Shown: positions 33,115 to 44,094, counted from the first letter of the stretch. The stretch: DNA of 64,000 nt from Ampelocalamus luodianensis (GCA_036346255.1 CM070628.1:12849840-12913839); one strand, 5' to 3'. Translations and numbers: made by a program. Notes: generated by a model not told the origin, from the letters alone.

Positions 33115-33206
33115 GTTCGTCCCGCGACATCTTTTATCTCTGCACATTATCTCGAAGCAAAGCTCCCTCGTGCTCATCTTGAATGCCTGGTGCATCTCAC
33201 CCTTCT
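33115..33206 (-). pseudogene. MULE transposase, piece 2
   Basis: A 92-bp scrap between elements B and C. On the minus strand it reads KKGEMHQAFKMSTRELCFEI then MCRDKRCRG, which fits the MULE transposase segment between the end of piece 1 (a YMEEKRKK-like segment) and the SWIM region in piece 3. It is bounded by the two TSDs GTTCG (33115-33119) and CTTCT (33202-33206). Confidence 0.85.
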
Positions 33207-34093
33207 TGATGGCTACGGTGGCCCGATCTTCCGATAGGTTCGATTGATTTCGTCGTGAGGACGTTGACGCTTTGAGGCTTTCGACCAGCAGATCGTCACC
33301 TCGCTATTCGCTACACCCGCACGACTGTCGTTATCAACCACGCTCACACGCGATCGACCTTACCACGAGGGTTATTGTTCCTGCAAGCAATCGAAGCAAC
33401 TCACAAGAACAAGGAAGATGCAATCTGAATTGTATTGCGAATATGCATGAAGTTCACAATGTAGGGTTCCTCAAACCGATAAACGGCGAAACTGCAAAGT
33501 GGCAGAATAATCTAAGAAAAACCCAACCCTAAACTGTGGCGGCTGTTGTATATATATAGGGGGGACGTGAGGGGGTTGACCTAGGGTTATACGACCTTGG
33601 GGAGAGGTGTACACAACCTAGGCTTTGACCCCGACACGCTTACAAGGCCCTATTAGGCCCAAAACGGTGTCGCAGCACCTAAAGACTGGTCGTAGAGCTT
33701 GAGACCTAGTCGTAGCGCTGGCTGGTCTGGTCGTAGCGTTGGCGAACCTTGTCGAGGGGCTTGAGACCTGGTCGTAGCGTTGGCTGGTCTGGTTGTAGCG
33801 CTAGTGAGCCTAGTCGAGGATCTTGAGACTTGGTCGTAGCGCTGGCAGGACTAGTCGTAGGGCTTGTAGATCTGGTCGTAGACCTTGGGGATCCATTATT
33901 CCTAAGTAACAAAATATCACAATTATTAGGTAGTATACCATTCTGCATAGATAAATTATTAGCACCTAGAAACGAGCTCACCTCATAATTGAAGTGACGT
34001 GCACGAGCTCTGGTCATAGGACCTTGTAGTTTAGCAACTGGATCTGGAGGATTTTGTGTAGTGCGTGTATCCGAAGGAGTGATGTCCTCACCA
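33207..34093 (-). repeat. 3' LTR of element C (887 bp)
   Basis: On the plus strand it runs from TGATGGCTACGG to GTCCTCACCA; in element sense it starts TGGTGAGG (originally TGATGAGG) and ends CATCA. It has a TATA-type run at 33549-33558 on the element's promoter side and a block of tandem repeats at 33680-33890 built on GGTCGTAGCG. Confidence 0.9.
33680..33890. repeat. GGTCGTAGCG tandem repeats inside LTR C
   Basis: Irregular repeats of about 20-40 bp such as CTTGAGACCTGGTCGTAGCG and TTGGCTGGTCTGGTCGTAG. A shorter, altered version lies at 40585-40780 in the other LTR, so the array differs between the two LTRs. Confidence 0.8.
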
Positions 34094-35407
34094 TCCTCCC
34101 CCTCTTGAATTGGAGTCGTCCTCGACTCAAGCTCATCTGCTTCTCCCACGTATGGCTTCAAATCTGAAATGTTAAATGTGGGGCTAACCCCAAAATCTGC
34201 AGGTAGCTCCAATTGATAGGCATTGTCATTTATCTTCTTAATTATCTTAAATGGTCCATCACTCTAGGCATCAATTTTGATTTTCTTAACTCAAAACTGT
34301 CTTTCCTCAAATGCACCCAAACTAAATCACTGGTGCAAATTTTATTTCTTTCCTACCTTTACTTCCAAAGAACCCTATACTTTTGGTCATACGCTCTATA
34401 TTTTCTTTAGTTGTTTCATGCAACTTAAGAACAAATTCAGCACGCTTCTTAGCATCTAAATTAATGTGTTCAGAAGTAGGCAAAGGTAGTAAATCAATAG
34501 GAGCACGGGGGTTAAAACCATACACTACCTGAAACGGACTTACCTTGGTGGTGGAGTGTACCGACCTATTGTAAGCAAACTCAATGTGCGGTAAACACTC
34601 TTCCCACATCTTCAAATTCTTCTTTAAAACAGCCCGCAACATGGTGGATAACGTGCGGTTGACAACCTCCATTTGTCCATCAGTTTGGGGATGGCACGTA
34701 GTAGAAAATAGCAGCTTTGTCTCCCAATTTGTTCCAAAGTGATCTCCGAAAGTGGCTCAAAAACTTTGTATCGCAATCCGAGACAATAGTATTGGGCACT
34801 CCATGTAAGCGAATGATTTCTCGAAAAAATAAATCAGCTATGTTTGTAGCATCATCGCTCTTGTGACAAGGTATAAAATGTGCCATTTTAGAAAATCGGT
34901 CCACTACTACAAATATACTGTCTCTCCCCCTCTTTGTCCTAGGCAATCTTAAAACAAAATCCATAGAAATATCCTCCCAAGGGCGCTAGGAATAGGGAGA
35001 GGCATATAAAGTCCACGTGGTTTGAGACGGGACTTAGCTTTGTTGCATGTAGTGCAGCGAGTCACGTAGCGCTCAACATCGCGCCTCATCTTTGGCCAAA
35101 AGAAGTGGGCGGCCAGCACATCTTCTGTCTTCTTTGCTCCAAAATGCACCATCAAACCTCCTCCATGCGCCTTCTGCAACAACAAAAGACGAACGGAGCT
35201 AGCTGGAATGCATAGCTTGTTAGCACGATAGATCAAACCATCAATTATCACATATTTATTCCATGTTCTCCCTCCTTTACAAAGTTCAAGCACTTCTTTA
35301 AAGTCCAAATCAGTAGCATATAACTCCTTAATGGCCTCTAAACCAAAAATCTTATGGTCAAGTTGAGATAACATGGTATATCGTCTAGAAAGCGCATCAG
35401 CAATCAC
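34094..35407 (-). pseudogene. pol: Integrase of element C (running into the 3' LTR)
   Basis: Read on the minus strand from 35407. An IADALSRR tail of the RNase H region is followed by the integrase HHCC finger (HFGAKKTEDVLAAHFFWPKM, then CTTCNKAKSR). Then come DFVLRLPRTKRGRDSIFVVV and, in a new frame, VVNRTLSTMLRAV and IEFAYNRSVHSTT. A C-terminal piece LPADFGVSPTFNISDLKPY continues past 34093 into the LTR (to about 33950). Several stops and shifts interrupt it. Integrase inserts the cDNA into the genome; the C-terminus of CRM integrases is thought to guide targeting. Confidence 0.85.
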
Positions 35408-35850
35408 ATTGTCCTTACCTTTCTTATGCTTTATGACATATGGAAACGACTCAATAAATTATACTCATTTAGCATGTCGTTTATTTAGGTTAGCTTGGCT
35501 TCTAATATGTTTTAGCGATTCATGATCTGAATGTATAACAAATTCTTTGGGTCATAGATAATGTTGCCAAGTTTAAAGCACACGAACTAAAGCATACAGT
35601 TCTTTGTCATAGGTAGAATAATTCAGACTAGGCCCATTTAGTTTCTCACTGAAATATGCAACTGGTTTACCTTCTTGAATCAATACACCACCTATCCCAA
35701 TCCCGCTAGCATCACATTCAATCTCAAAAGTCTTACCAAATCAGGGAGTTGGAGTAGGGGGTGCTTGGGTTAGCTTCTCTTTCAATAAGTGGAATGCCCT
35801 CTCTTGCGCAGGTCCCCATTAGAAAGACACTCCTTTTTTTGTCAATTCAT
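35408..35850 (-). pseudogene. pol: RNase H region of element C (no open frame)
   Basis: Lies between the RT and integrase pieces. Broken fragments of gypsy RNase H can be followed (a CDASGIGIGG-like motif near 35690-35720, a YSTYDKELYALV-like motif near 35580-35620 and an IHSDHESLKH-like motif near 35515-35545), but stops interrupt all frames. Confidence 0.65.
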
Positions 35851-37275
35851 TCAATGGTGCAGCAATGGTGCTGAAATCCCGCACAAAACGTAGATAGAAT
35901 CCAGCAAGTCCATGGAAGCTCCGCTTTGTGACACGATGGTAGGCGTCGGCCGACTTTGGATGGCTGCGATCTTTGCCTCATCCACCTCAATGCCCTGTGG
36001 TGTCACAACATAACCAAGAAACGCAACTCGATCGGTGCAAAAGGTGCACTTCTCAAGGTTACCAAAAAAATATGCATCTCTCAAGGCATTAAAAACAGCA
36101 CGTATATGATTCAAGTGTAGCTCATGTGACTTGCTATAAATCAAGATATCATCAAAATAAACCACCACAAATTTTCCAATGAAAAGACGTAAAACCTCGT
36201 TCATTAATCGCATGAAAGTACTAGGTGCATTAGTTAGACCAAAAGACATCACTAACCACTCATATAGTCCGAATTTAGTTTTAAAAGCAGTTTTCCATTT
36301 ATCTCCCAGTTTCATTCTAATCTGGTGGTAACCACTTCGCAAGTCAATTTTTGTGAAAATAATAGAGCCACTCAACTCATCAAGCATGTCGTCTAGCCTA
36401 GGAATAGGATGACGATACCTTATGATAATATTATTAATAGCTCTACAATCAACACATATACGCCAAGTTCCATCTTTCTTAGGAACCAAAAGAACAGGAA
36501 CAACACAAGGACTAAGGCTTTCTCGTATGTACCCACGGTCCAAAAGATCTTGGACTTGTCGCTGAATTTCCTTAGTCTCCTCTGGGTTGGTCCTATATGC
36601 CACACGGTTTGGCAAAGTCACTCCCGGGATCAAATCAATTTGATGCTCTATCCCTCGAATAGGTGGCAACCCCGGGGGTATCTCAGCTGGAAATACATCC
36701 ACATACTCCTGCAAAAGGTTAGCAACAGTAGGAGGCAAAGAGCTAGATATATCCTCAAGTGAAAATAAAGCATCTTTGCATATCAAAGCATAGCATGGCA
36801 GCTCATTATCACAAATTTCAGCAAGCTCAGATTTAGTGGCAAGCATGACACACCCTTTCAATTTAATTCCCTCGGCCTTGGAACTAGGTGCCACTTTCTC
36901 CCCTTTAGGTGGGAAAACACGTTTAGCTACTTGTTGATTTTCAGAATCATATTCAGTGGTGTTTCTTTCATTTCTAGCACGCTCTACTTCATCTTTCACA
37001 ATTTCAACGGGAGTCAAAGGCAACAACTTAATCTTCTTACCCATATATGAGAACGAGTAGGTATTAGCTCTACCATGGTGCAAAACATCATTATCATATA
37101 TCCAAGGCCTATCGAGCAACAACGAGCATGCTTGCATAGGCACTACATCAAAATCGGTACTATCTTTGTAATTACCAGCTGAAAATTGCACTCTCACAAC
37201 TTTGTTTACCTTTAACTTACCACACGAATTGAACCATTGGATGTAGTAGGGATGTGGGTGTGGTTGTGTGGTCAA
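35851..37275 (-). pseudogene. pol: Protease end and reverse transcriptase of element C
   Basis: An open frame of 474 residues. The first part holds the end of the protease region (DFDVVPMQACSLLLDRPWIY, a retropepsin-like LLxRPW motif). RT follows: HQIDLIPGVTLPNRVAYRTN, VPKKDGTWRICVDCRAINN, FTKIDLRSGYHQIRM and the catalytic YFDDILIYSKS motif, with the following GYVVTPQGIEVDEAKI. The frame is lost after PTPTIV, where VRSFHGLA-type sequence should follow. The DD catalytic pair is intact, but the protein is cut off from its neighbours. Confidence 0.9.
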
Positions 37276-37323
37276 GCCAAGCTTCTAGACCATCTCGGAG
37301 CTTGCAAGGTTGTTGCAACTTCC

Positions 37324-38768
37324 TCAATCAATGATGACTCTGCAGGCTCTCTCCTTGACGAGAAATCTGGATTGGAACAAGTTGTGCCGCTGATTTTGCT
37401 CCGCTCTCTCCACTTGTGCGCTCAGCACTCGCTGTGCAACGAGGCTCACATGAGTCCCTGTGTCAACAGCAGCTACTTGTTCTTCTACATCATCAACATC
37501 ACTATCTGTCTCGTCTCCTCCACCTGCAATGTTAGCTGCAAGCACATACTCATCCTCAATATCACTAGCACTTACATAACCTCCGTCTTCGGTGGCGAGG
37601 TATGCTCGCTGACTTGGGCAGCCCCGCATGACATGGCCCATTCCCTTGCAACGATGGCAAATAATCCCAGTCGTACGACCTGTGGAAGCATCCGTAGAAG
37701 AACTCTTGGCTGGGGCCTGCACACTAGTCGATTTGTTTACCTCGGGTGCATGTGTTGGTGTCGGAGGTCTTCTTTGAACGCGCCCTACTCGAGGGGGCAG
37801 GGCCGTGTAGCTGAAGGTGGGACTGTTTTAACTTGCCCTGATATTGACCTTGGTGTAGACGTGCTTCCAAAATTGTTCCTTGGCCTCTGCTGTCGTCCCT
37901 GCAATTCCTTTTCTGCCAAACATGCAAGGTGGAACAATCTAGGAACACTATCATATTCTTTGTAATCAACTATGTCCTGAATTTCACGTGTTAGTCCTCC
38001 ATAAAAACATGCCATAGCAGCCTCTTCGTCCTCAATAATATCACAACGCAACATACTAATTTGTAGCTCCTGATAATATTCCTCTACGGATCTATTATCT
38101 TGGTTTAAGCGCTGTAATTTCTTACGCAAGTCCCGTTTAAAAGAGGGTGGAATAAATCTATTACGCATAGCAACTTTTAAAGCATCCCATGTAGTAGGCG
38201 CTAATCCATCATTGCATACTCTACTCCACCAAATGATGGCAAAGTTTTTAAATTCACTTGTGCCTTGCCTAACTCTATGCACTTCAGGAACTAAGTGAGC
38301 ATTAAATTTCTGTTCTACCGTCATCTCCCAATCTAGATATACTTCAGCATCATAAGCACCCGCAAAATATGGTATAGTGAACTTGACTTTAGCATATGGA
38401 TCATCATTATCACGTGCATTATGGTGCAGAAAGTTATTACCTCTCATACCTTGACGGTTGAAGTTCAGTCGGTTCCGTTGTCGTGCATCCAAGGCATCGT
38501 GGTGGCGCATCTCATTATCGTGGTCGATCGCATGGTCGTGGGTTGCACCTTGAGGATCCTCACGACCATTGTTCGGCGGTTGATTGGCCAAACCATCAAT
38601 ACGTGCATTGAGTGTTGCAATACTAGCATTGAGCTGTTGTAGTGTAGCATTTGTCTCCGCAAACTTCCTTTCGATGTCGTCATTAATAGCATGACGGTGC
38701 TCATCCAACACCCTCGTGAGCTCTTCCCTCAAAACACACTCTTGCGCATCCGATCCCTCACCTGCCAT
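37324..38768 (-). pseudogene. gag: gag of element C
   Basis: Starts at the ATG at 38768 (MAGEGSDAQECVLREEL). The N-terminus is followed by a coiled-coil-like segment. The gag core then shows YLDWEMTVEQKFNAHLVPE, WWSRVCNDG and RFIPPSFKRDLRKKLQRLNQ, all typical of gypsy gag (retrotrans_gag). The frame shifts near 37800-37900 and a stop lies near 37724. The continuation has the CCHC knuckle CHRCKGMGHVMRGC at about 37620-37662 and an acidic linker that leads into the protease. Function: particle formation and RNA packaging; broken here. Confidence 0.85.
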
Positions 38769-39636
38769 GGTTAGTAGGAGACACAAGACAACACAAAGAT
38801 ATTATCCCTATCAACTACTAGATGGTGGAAGGTGGAATCACACACTCTCAAGCGTCTTACCAAGCTCTTATGAATTTCTTACCAATTGCAGTAGGTGGTA
38901 TGATCGGAGAAGGTGGGATGTATGACTGCGGCGGAGGCGAATGCGAGGATCCAAATCTGAGGGCCAAAAGTACGTGGAGCTCGGACAAGCAATGTTTAGT
39001 AGCAAGGAGCAGCAATAATGAAATCAGATTAGCAAAGTTAAATCAAGGTCCACAGTACTCGTCACAGTTGCTGGCCCAAACGCGCTCCTAGTACTAGCTC
39101 AAGCAAGCCGAAAGATAGGGTAGATACAAACACAAAGGGACAAAGTTTGCAAAGCAACCGATATCTCTTGTGGGTGTTCGTGGAGCTCCGATGGATTGTC
39201 GTGGACCAACTGAGGGTGGTCGTGAGCCAACTGAGGTGGTCTTCTTTTTTTTATTCTCTTTTTCTTTTCTTTTTCTTTTTGATTCTTTCTTCTTCTTCTT
39301 TTTTTTGACTGACGAAACCCAACCTAGGGTTCCTTTTTTTTTTGCAAGTGACCTCGGCTCACAACTCTTCAAAACCCTTTTCCGGGCCTGGGGATATATG
39401 CAGGTCACAAACTTTTTCCGGAGAGCTGGGGTATAAAGGTAATAAAAAGATACTCTCTCTCTCTCTGAACTTTGGCTAACTCTGTTTCGGCTATTGGATT
39501 TCTTCTCTGTTTTTGTTGGGTCGGACACGATATGATGAGTGCGTGGGTGTCCGAGAGCAACCAGAAACAGATAGACTCCGAGTAGGATGTCGGGGCAGAA
39601 ACGAGTAGATGGTCGAATCCGACTAGGTAGTTGAAC

Positions 39637-39790
39637 ACGAGGAGGTGGTCGGATGGGGGTGTTGGCTCGAGTAGGTGGTCGGATGGGGGTGGTGTCACGA
39701 GTAAGTGGTCGGATGGGGGTGTCGGCTCGAGTAGGTGGTCGGATGGGGGTGGTGTTACGAGTAAGTGGTCGGATGGGGGTGGTGACTCAA
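39637..39790. repeat. 30-bp tandem array with 60-bp higher-order period
   Basis: Five units share the core GTGGTCGGATGGGGGTG at exact 30-bp steps. Every second unit shares the tail GGCTCGA or (C/T)ACGA, so the array also repeats at 60 bp. It is located in the element C leader. Confidence 0.9.
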
Positions 39791-40097
39791 TATCGGCTAT
39801 AGCAGACAAACCCTAATTGCAACGGATGCAACCAAGGACAAGCCGAGATACACGATGACCAAAACAGCAAAGACTCGATGCTAGAAACTAGATCACGACG
39901 ACTAGACCAGCAACAAAGACACCGACGATGGACTCGAACTCAACAACGCGAATACTGAAAACAAAATTGCGAAAGGCACAACGTGGTTTGGACAGCGGAA
40001 AAACTAAGATCTAAAACTTTTTGTGGGGCAATTTTCTGGACTCTAGGTGATGGAAACAACTAACAAAAGGGGATAAACGAGATTACCTAACGGGCAA

Positions 40098-40115
40098 CCC
40101 GTGCTCGATACCAAG
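40098..40115 (-). other. Primer-binding site of element C
   Basis: In element sense, CTTGGTATCGAGCACGGG follows the 5' LTR. It resembles a methionine-tRNA site (TGGTATCAGAGC) but is not identical; the exact tRNA is uncertain. Confidence 0.6.
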
Positions 40116-40996
40116 CGATGGCTACGGTGGCGATCTTCCGATAGGTTCGATTGATTTAAATCGTGAGGGCGTTGGCGCTTTGAGGCTTTCGACCGCGATC
40201 GTCACCTCACTATTCGCTACACCCGCACGATATGCGTTATCAACCACGCTCACACGCGATCGACCTTACCACGAGGGTTATTGTTCCTGCAAGCAATCGA
40301 AGCAACTCACAAGAACAAGGAAGATGCAATCTGAATTGTATTGCGAATATGCATGAAGTTCACAATGTGGGTTTCCTCAAACCGATAAACGGCGAAACTA
40401 CAAAGTGGTAGAATAATCTAAGAAAAACCCAACCCTAAACTGTGGCGGCTGTTGTATATATATAGGGGGGACATGAGGGGGTTGACCTAGGGTTGTGCGA
40501 CCATGGGGAGAGGTGTACACAACCTAGGCTTTGACCCCGACACGCTTACAAGGCCCTATTAGGCCCAAAACGGTGTCGCAGCACCTAAAGACTGGTCGTA
40601 GAGCTTGAGACCTAGTCGTAGCGTTGGTTGGTGCAGTCGTGTATTGGCGAACCTTGTCGAGGGGCTTGAGACCTGGTCGTAGCGTTGGCTGGTCTGGTCG
40701 TAGCGCTAGCGAGCCTAGTCGAGGATCTTGAGACTTGGTCGTAGCGGCGCGGGATCGGTCGTAGGGCTTGTAGATCAGTCGTAGACCTTGGGGATCCATT
40801 ATTCCTAAGTAACAAAAGATCACAATTATTAGGTAGTATACCATTCTGCATAGATAAATTATTAGCACCTAGAAACGAGCTCACCTCATAATTTAAGTGA
40901 AATGCACGAGCTCTTGTCATAGGACCTTGTAGTTTAGCAGCTGGATCTGGAGGATTTTGTGTAGTGCGTGTATCCGAAGGAGTGATGTCCTCATCA
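40116..40996 (-). repeat. 5' LTR of element C (881 bp)
   Basis: Partner of the LTR at 33207-34093, with small indels mainly in the GGTCGTAGCG repeats. A TATA-type run lies at 40455-40464. It is followed by the TSD CTTCT at 40997-41001. Confidence 0.9.
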
Positions 40997-41001
40997 CTTC
41001 T
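40997..41001. repeat. Target-site duplication of element C (right copy)
   Basis: CTTCT, identical to 33202-33206 on the other side of the element. Confidence 0.9.
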
Positions 41002-43141
41002 TTCTCTTCTCCTCCATGTATTTGGTGATCATAGCTGAGTAGAGTACTCTGTCATTTGCCATGGCGAGCGACACATTGTTATATCTGTTAACAAAGTAGT
41101 TTGTGGTACCGCGGAGAATTGCCTCCACAATACCAACCAAAAGGAGACACTTGGCGCCACGCATAACCCAGTTATACATCTCAGCTAGATTGGTTGTCAT
41201 GACACCATATCGAGCACCACCCCTGTCATGTAGCAGTGACCACTTCTCCTTAGGCTCGTGCTCAATCCAGTCCGAGAAGCATTTCACCTATGCCCCTATC
41301 TTCCTCGTCGCACTAGGACCGTCTGTGGGTAGCTGTGACAATGCTTTGAGGGCCTGGTCAGTGCTTGGGGCAGCCCTTCTCACTGCCTCCCTTCTGTGGG
41401 TTTGGATCCAGTCATCCAGAATCTTTCAGAGTGTTTCGAACTTCTGCTGCTGGTTCTGGTTGCACAGCCGCTTGAATAGGTTCTTAAAGTCCTTGTTGCG
41501 GAACTGCTTATAGAAGTTTGCACCCAAGTGCCTCATGCACCACCTGCTTTGTAGATATGGCCATAGAAGTGGTACGTTCTCTCCTCGTTGCAGCTGAGTT
41601 ATTGCGTGCAGCAAGCCTGCATGCCGATCATGTATGAGGCATACGTTGGGACGGCCTCGCGCAAAACAGAAATTCTCACATTCTTCAGGAACCACAACCA
41701 GCTATCCATGTTATCGCTTTCAACGAAAGCAAATGCCACAGGAAGAACTTGATTGTTCCCGCCCGTCGCTATTGCAGTTAGTATCTAGCCCTTATACCTC
41801 CCAGTTAGGAATGTGTCATTGATGCACAAGATTGGACGGCAGTGCTGGAATGCATTGATGCATAGACCAAAGACGAAGAATGCTCATTGTAGTACCCTCT
41901 TATTGGCCCACTTTGGATGCGTGACGTCTTGAATGTCGACATGAGTGTCGGGATTCCTATCTTGTATGACTCGGAGTTGCCCGAGGAGGTTGTGGTAGGA
42001 ATCCTCGAACGTGACGAACCTTGATTCCAATGCCTTCTGTTTTGCCCTCCAAGCCTTGGCATAGCTGATTGTGTACTGGAACCTTACCTCAATGGCCCGA
42101 ATGATAGATCGTGGCTCAAAATCTAGATTATTCACGATCTCACCGTACATGAGGTTGGCGATGAAGCCTGATGACATGTTCCGGTGGGACAACACTGACT
42201 CAGCGACGACGCATGTGTGAGAGACCACTATAGAGCACTTCCAGTAGGTGTCTCGCTTAGGCTGAAATGCGTGCACTCGCCAAGGACATCCCTTTATATC
42301 GTACTTCATGTCGTAGCATCTTGGGGTAGACTTGATGACTATGAATGTGCGCCGCACCGACAATACCCAGAATTTGACTGCGTCCTGCACGGCCTCCTTG
42401 CATTTGTACATAGCTCCTAATTTGACCTCGCTCTGGTCGTACTCCTACGGCACACGGGAGCCTTCGTTGACGACAAGATTGTCGAACTGGTATGTGTTCC
42501 ACTCGGATGGAACTGCCTACTGGTCCACATCATCCTCGTCATTGGAACCTTCATCTTCCGACAATGCCATGTAGTCTCGGTCTTCGAGATCCATTCTTTG
42601 CACTAGGGTTTCCAGCTCCTCACCCTCGTCAGCAAGTCCACTAGCTTGTCTGACTGAAGAAGCTACTTCCGCATGGTCTTCATCGACAACATCAGCAACT
42701 CTGGGAGCTTCAGCCATTGTGTGCGCTGCGCTGTGGCTGGAGTCCCCAACGTCTTCTTCGGCGTCAGCACCCCCTTTTTTGTTCAGTCGCGGATGGTGGA
42801 GTGGGTTTGGCATATGCCTAGACCAAAAGGACCAATTTCCACCTTCTCTCCCTCGCCATGCGTACATATGACTACCATAAATTTGTTCTCTTCAGCTGCA
42901 CTAACTCCCAATACGTGGGATGTCTTACTCGGGGGGCAAGGCAACTCAATCTCAGATCATACACATCACGGTCCACTTGGAACGTGTGGAACAACTACCG
43001 CATCACAGCGCTGAATGTACGCTGCTCAGGTCTTGGTAGGGGCATGGCCGCCGACTGGAAATAACACAAATCAATCCCCTCGGGACCCTCCATAATAGTC
43101 CATCGATCATAGTAAATTTTAAAATTGGCGACGTCAGACAT
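40997..43141 (-). pseudogene. MULE transposase, piece 1 (N-terminus and catalytic core)
   Basis: Starts at the ATG at 43141 (MSDVANFKIYYDRWTIMEGP). After an acidic region (42517-42867) comes the MuDR N-terminal domain (MYKCKEAVQDAVKFW, CPWRVHAFQPKRDTYWKC). The MULE transposase core follows, seen in pieces: a CRPILC...TFLTGRYKG segment near 41790-41850, NVCLIHDRHAGLLHAI near 41620, and LLHDRGGARYGVMTTNLAEM near 41190-41245. At least two compensating frameshifts and several stops are present. The transposase would cut and move the element by DDE chemistry; it is inactive here. It is the same family as the copy at 54067-54929. Confidence 0.9.
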
Positions 43142-43157
43142 ATTTGACGCACTGCAC

Positions 43158-43480
43158 CAGATTGAGGAGTGCTCTGGCTTATCAGATGAGCTGGTCAGGA
43201 AGAAAGCATAGTGGTGAAGAAAGCCTTGAGTACTCATTATTTGGTGACCACCAAGGTAGCGGCATCTAAATCTAGCTCCTTTTACTTGTGTGTGATTCCA
43301 GGAAGTAGCTGGCCCAATTTTATCGTTTGCTGAAATTATATTTCTTCAGATGCACCCTTTGAGGGGACATTGTTGGGGAGGATCAGCAGGCAGAGGAAAA
43401 TGATTTGGGTGAAGATGACATGAAGGAAGAAACGGCAGGTTTCATTGTGGAGGAAGATTAAATTGTGGAAGTGCCCAGAT
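43158..43480 (+). pseudogene. Captured host-gene fragment with intron, resembling SPT6
   Basis: Two exon-like pieces flank a GT-AG intron (43257-43349, 93 bp, acceptor TTTCTTCAG). Exon one ends in SLEYSLFGDHQ. The split codon G|AT then joins to give D, followed by APFE, and after a two-base insertion by DIVGEDQQAEENDLGEDDMK and AGFIVEED. The acidic composition and the SLFGD and D/E-rich FIV-E/D-E motifs resemble the N-terminal acidic region of plant SPT6 (a transcription elongation factor); this match is from memory. A frameshift in exon one, the GG insertion and a TAA at 43459 disable it. It directly abuts the MULE transposase start on the opposite strand, as expected for gene capture by a Pack-MULE. 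Confidence 0.5.
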
Positions 43481-44094
43481 ACTCGATACGGATACTGATA
43501 CGAGATGCGTCGCTGCTACAATACACCATTTTCCCAAAAACACCGATATGGCACACACACATACACACACATATATAAGTGGGGCTCCTCTAGTAGGGAT
43601 GTCTTTGATTGGGGTAGAGGTCCAACATCTGATGTAGATAGGCCCAGAAAATGTGGGGGTACTTTTGCTCAACAATCAGTCCAACAGCTCTGCAGTGGTC
43701 AAACCGGTGAAGGGGCAGCGGCGTGGGGACTTGAGCAGCGCCGGCGTGGGGGCTAGGAGATAGGGGGAGGGAAGGGGAGTGGGATGAGTGGAAGGGGCGA
43801 GAGAAGAATAGGGGCAAGAGAAATGGAGCGTCCCTTTCTGAGTCGAACAAGGGGTCTTAGGGTTTATAGGTATCGGAGAAGTATCGAAAATTAATTTTCT
43901 TTTTTTGAAAACAGGAAAATCACAGATACGAGCATTATATGTATCTGGTCGTATCAGGATAGGATACAGTATCGGATACTGATACGTCTTGTTTTGGGGA
44001 GTATCCGCGTAGGTACGGTGCTTCGTTTATCTATTTTGTACCAACTGATCCTGTATTGTTTTCATGGCAATAGAAAATCATCAGTATTTTTGTC
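43481..44094. other. Segment rich in GATAC/GTATC motifs, unassigned
   Basis: CGATACGGATACTGATACGAG (about 43484) and ACAGTATCGGATACTGATACG (about 43966) bracket a 500-bp stretch that includes a CA/TA-rich tract (43552-43578) and a GC-rich block. It could be a small non-autonomous DNA element, but no clean ends or TSD were found. Confidence 0.35.

Larger units (their letters stand above)
38769..40115 (-). other. Leader of element C between 5' LTR and gag
   Basis: About 1.35 kb without a gene. It holds the primer-binding site next to the LTR, an array of 30-bp repeats (39637-39790), and a pyrimidine-rich tract on the plus strand (39239-39312, purine-rich in element sense). Confidence 0.7.
33207..40996 (-). 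mobile_element. Gypsy retrotransposon C, CRM-like chromovirus
   Basis: Complete element of 7790 bp on the minus strand. LTRs lie at 33207-34093 (3') and 40116-40996 (5'), and the TSD is CTTCT. LTR ends are TGATG and CATCA. gag, protease, RT, RNase H and integrase follow in gypsy order. The pol frame runs on into the 3' LTR. TGATG...CATCA ends and pol overlapping the 3' LTR are known for the CRM clade of chromoviruses, some members of which insert at centromeres, so I assign it there tentatively. Numerous stops and shifts disable it. Confidence 0.9.
12150..43141 (-). mobile_element. MULE copy 1, split by three LTR retrotransposons
   Basis: A Mutator-like element on the minus strand. Its transposase gene lies in four pieces (40997-43141, 33115-33206, 23577-23977, 12518-12627). 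Removing the three retrotransposons and one copy of each TSD leaves about 2.7 kb of transposase sequence. The three insertions sit side by side in the MULE and are not nested in one another. The 3' end is probably the palindrome ladder at 12160-12340. The 5' end is unclear and merges with a captured gene fragment at 43158-43480. Confidence 0.75.

Noticed and set aside
39405..39809. Minus-strand frame with PPSDHLLVTP-type repeats
   Set aside because: It follows from a 30-bp tandem repeat whose length is a multiple of three; it lies in a retrotransposon leader and has no other coding sign.
33207..40996. LTR ends placed at TGGCTACGG and GTCCTCA for element C
   Set aside because: Those ends gave no TSD. 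Moving to TGATGG...TCATCA gives matching terminal inverted repeats and the CTTCT duplication.
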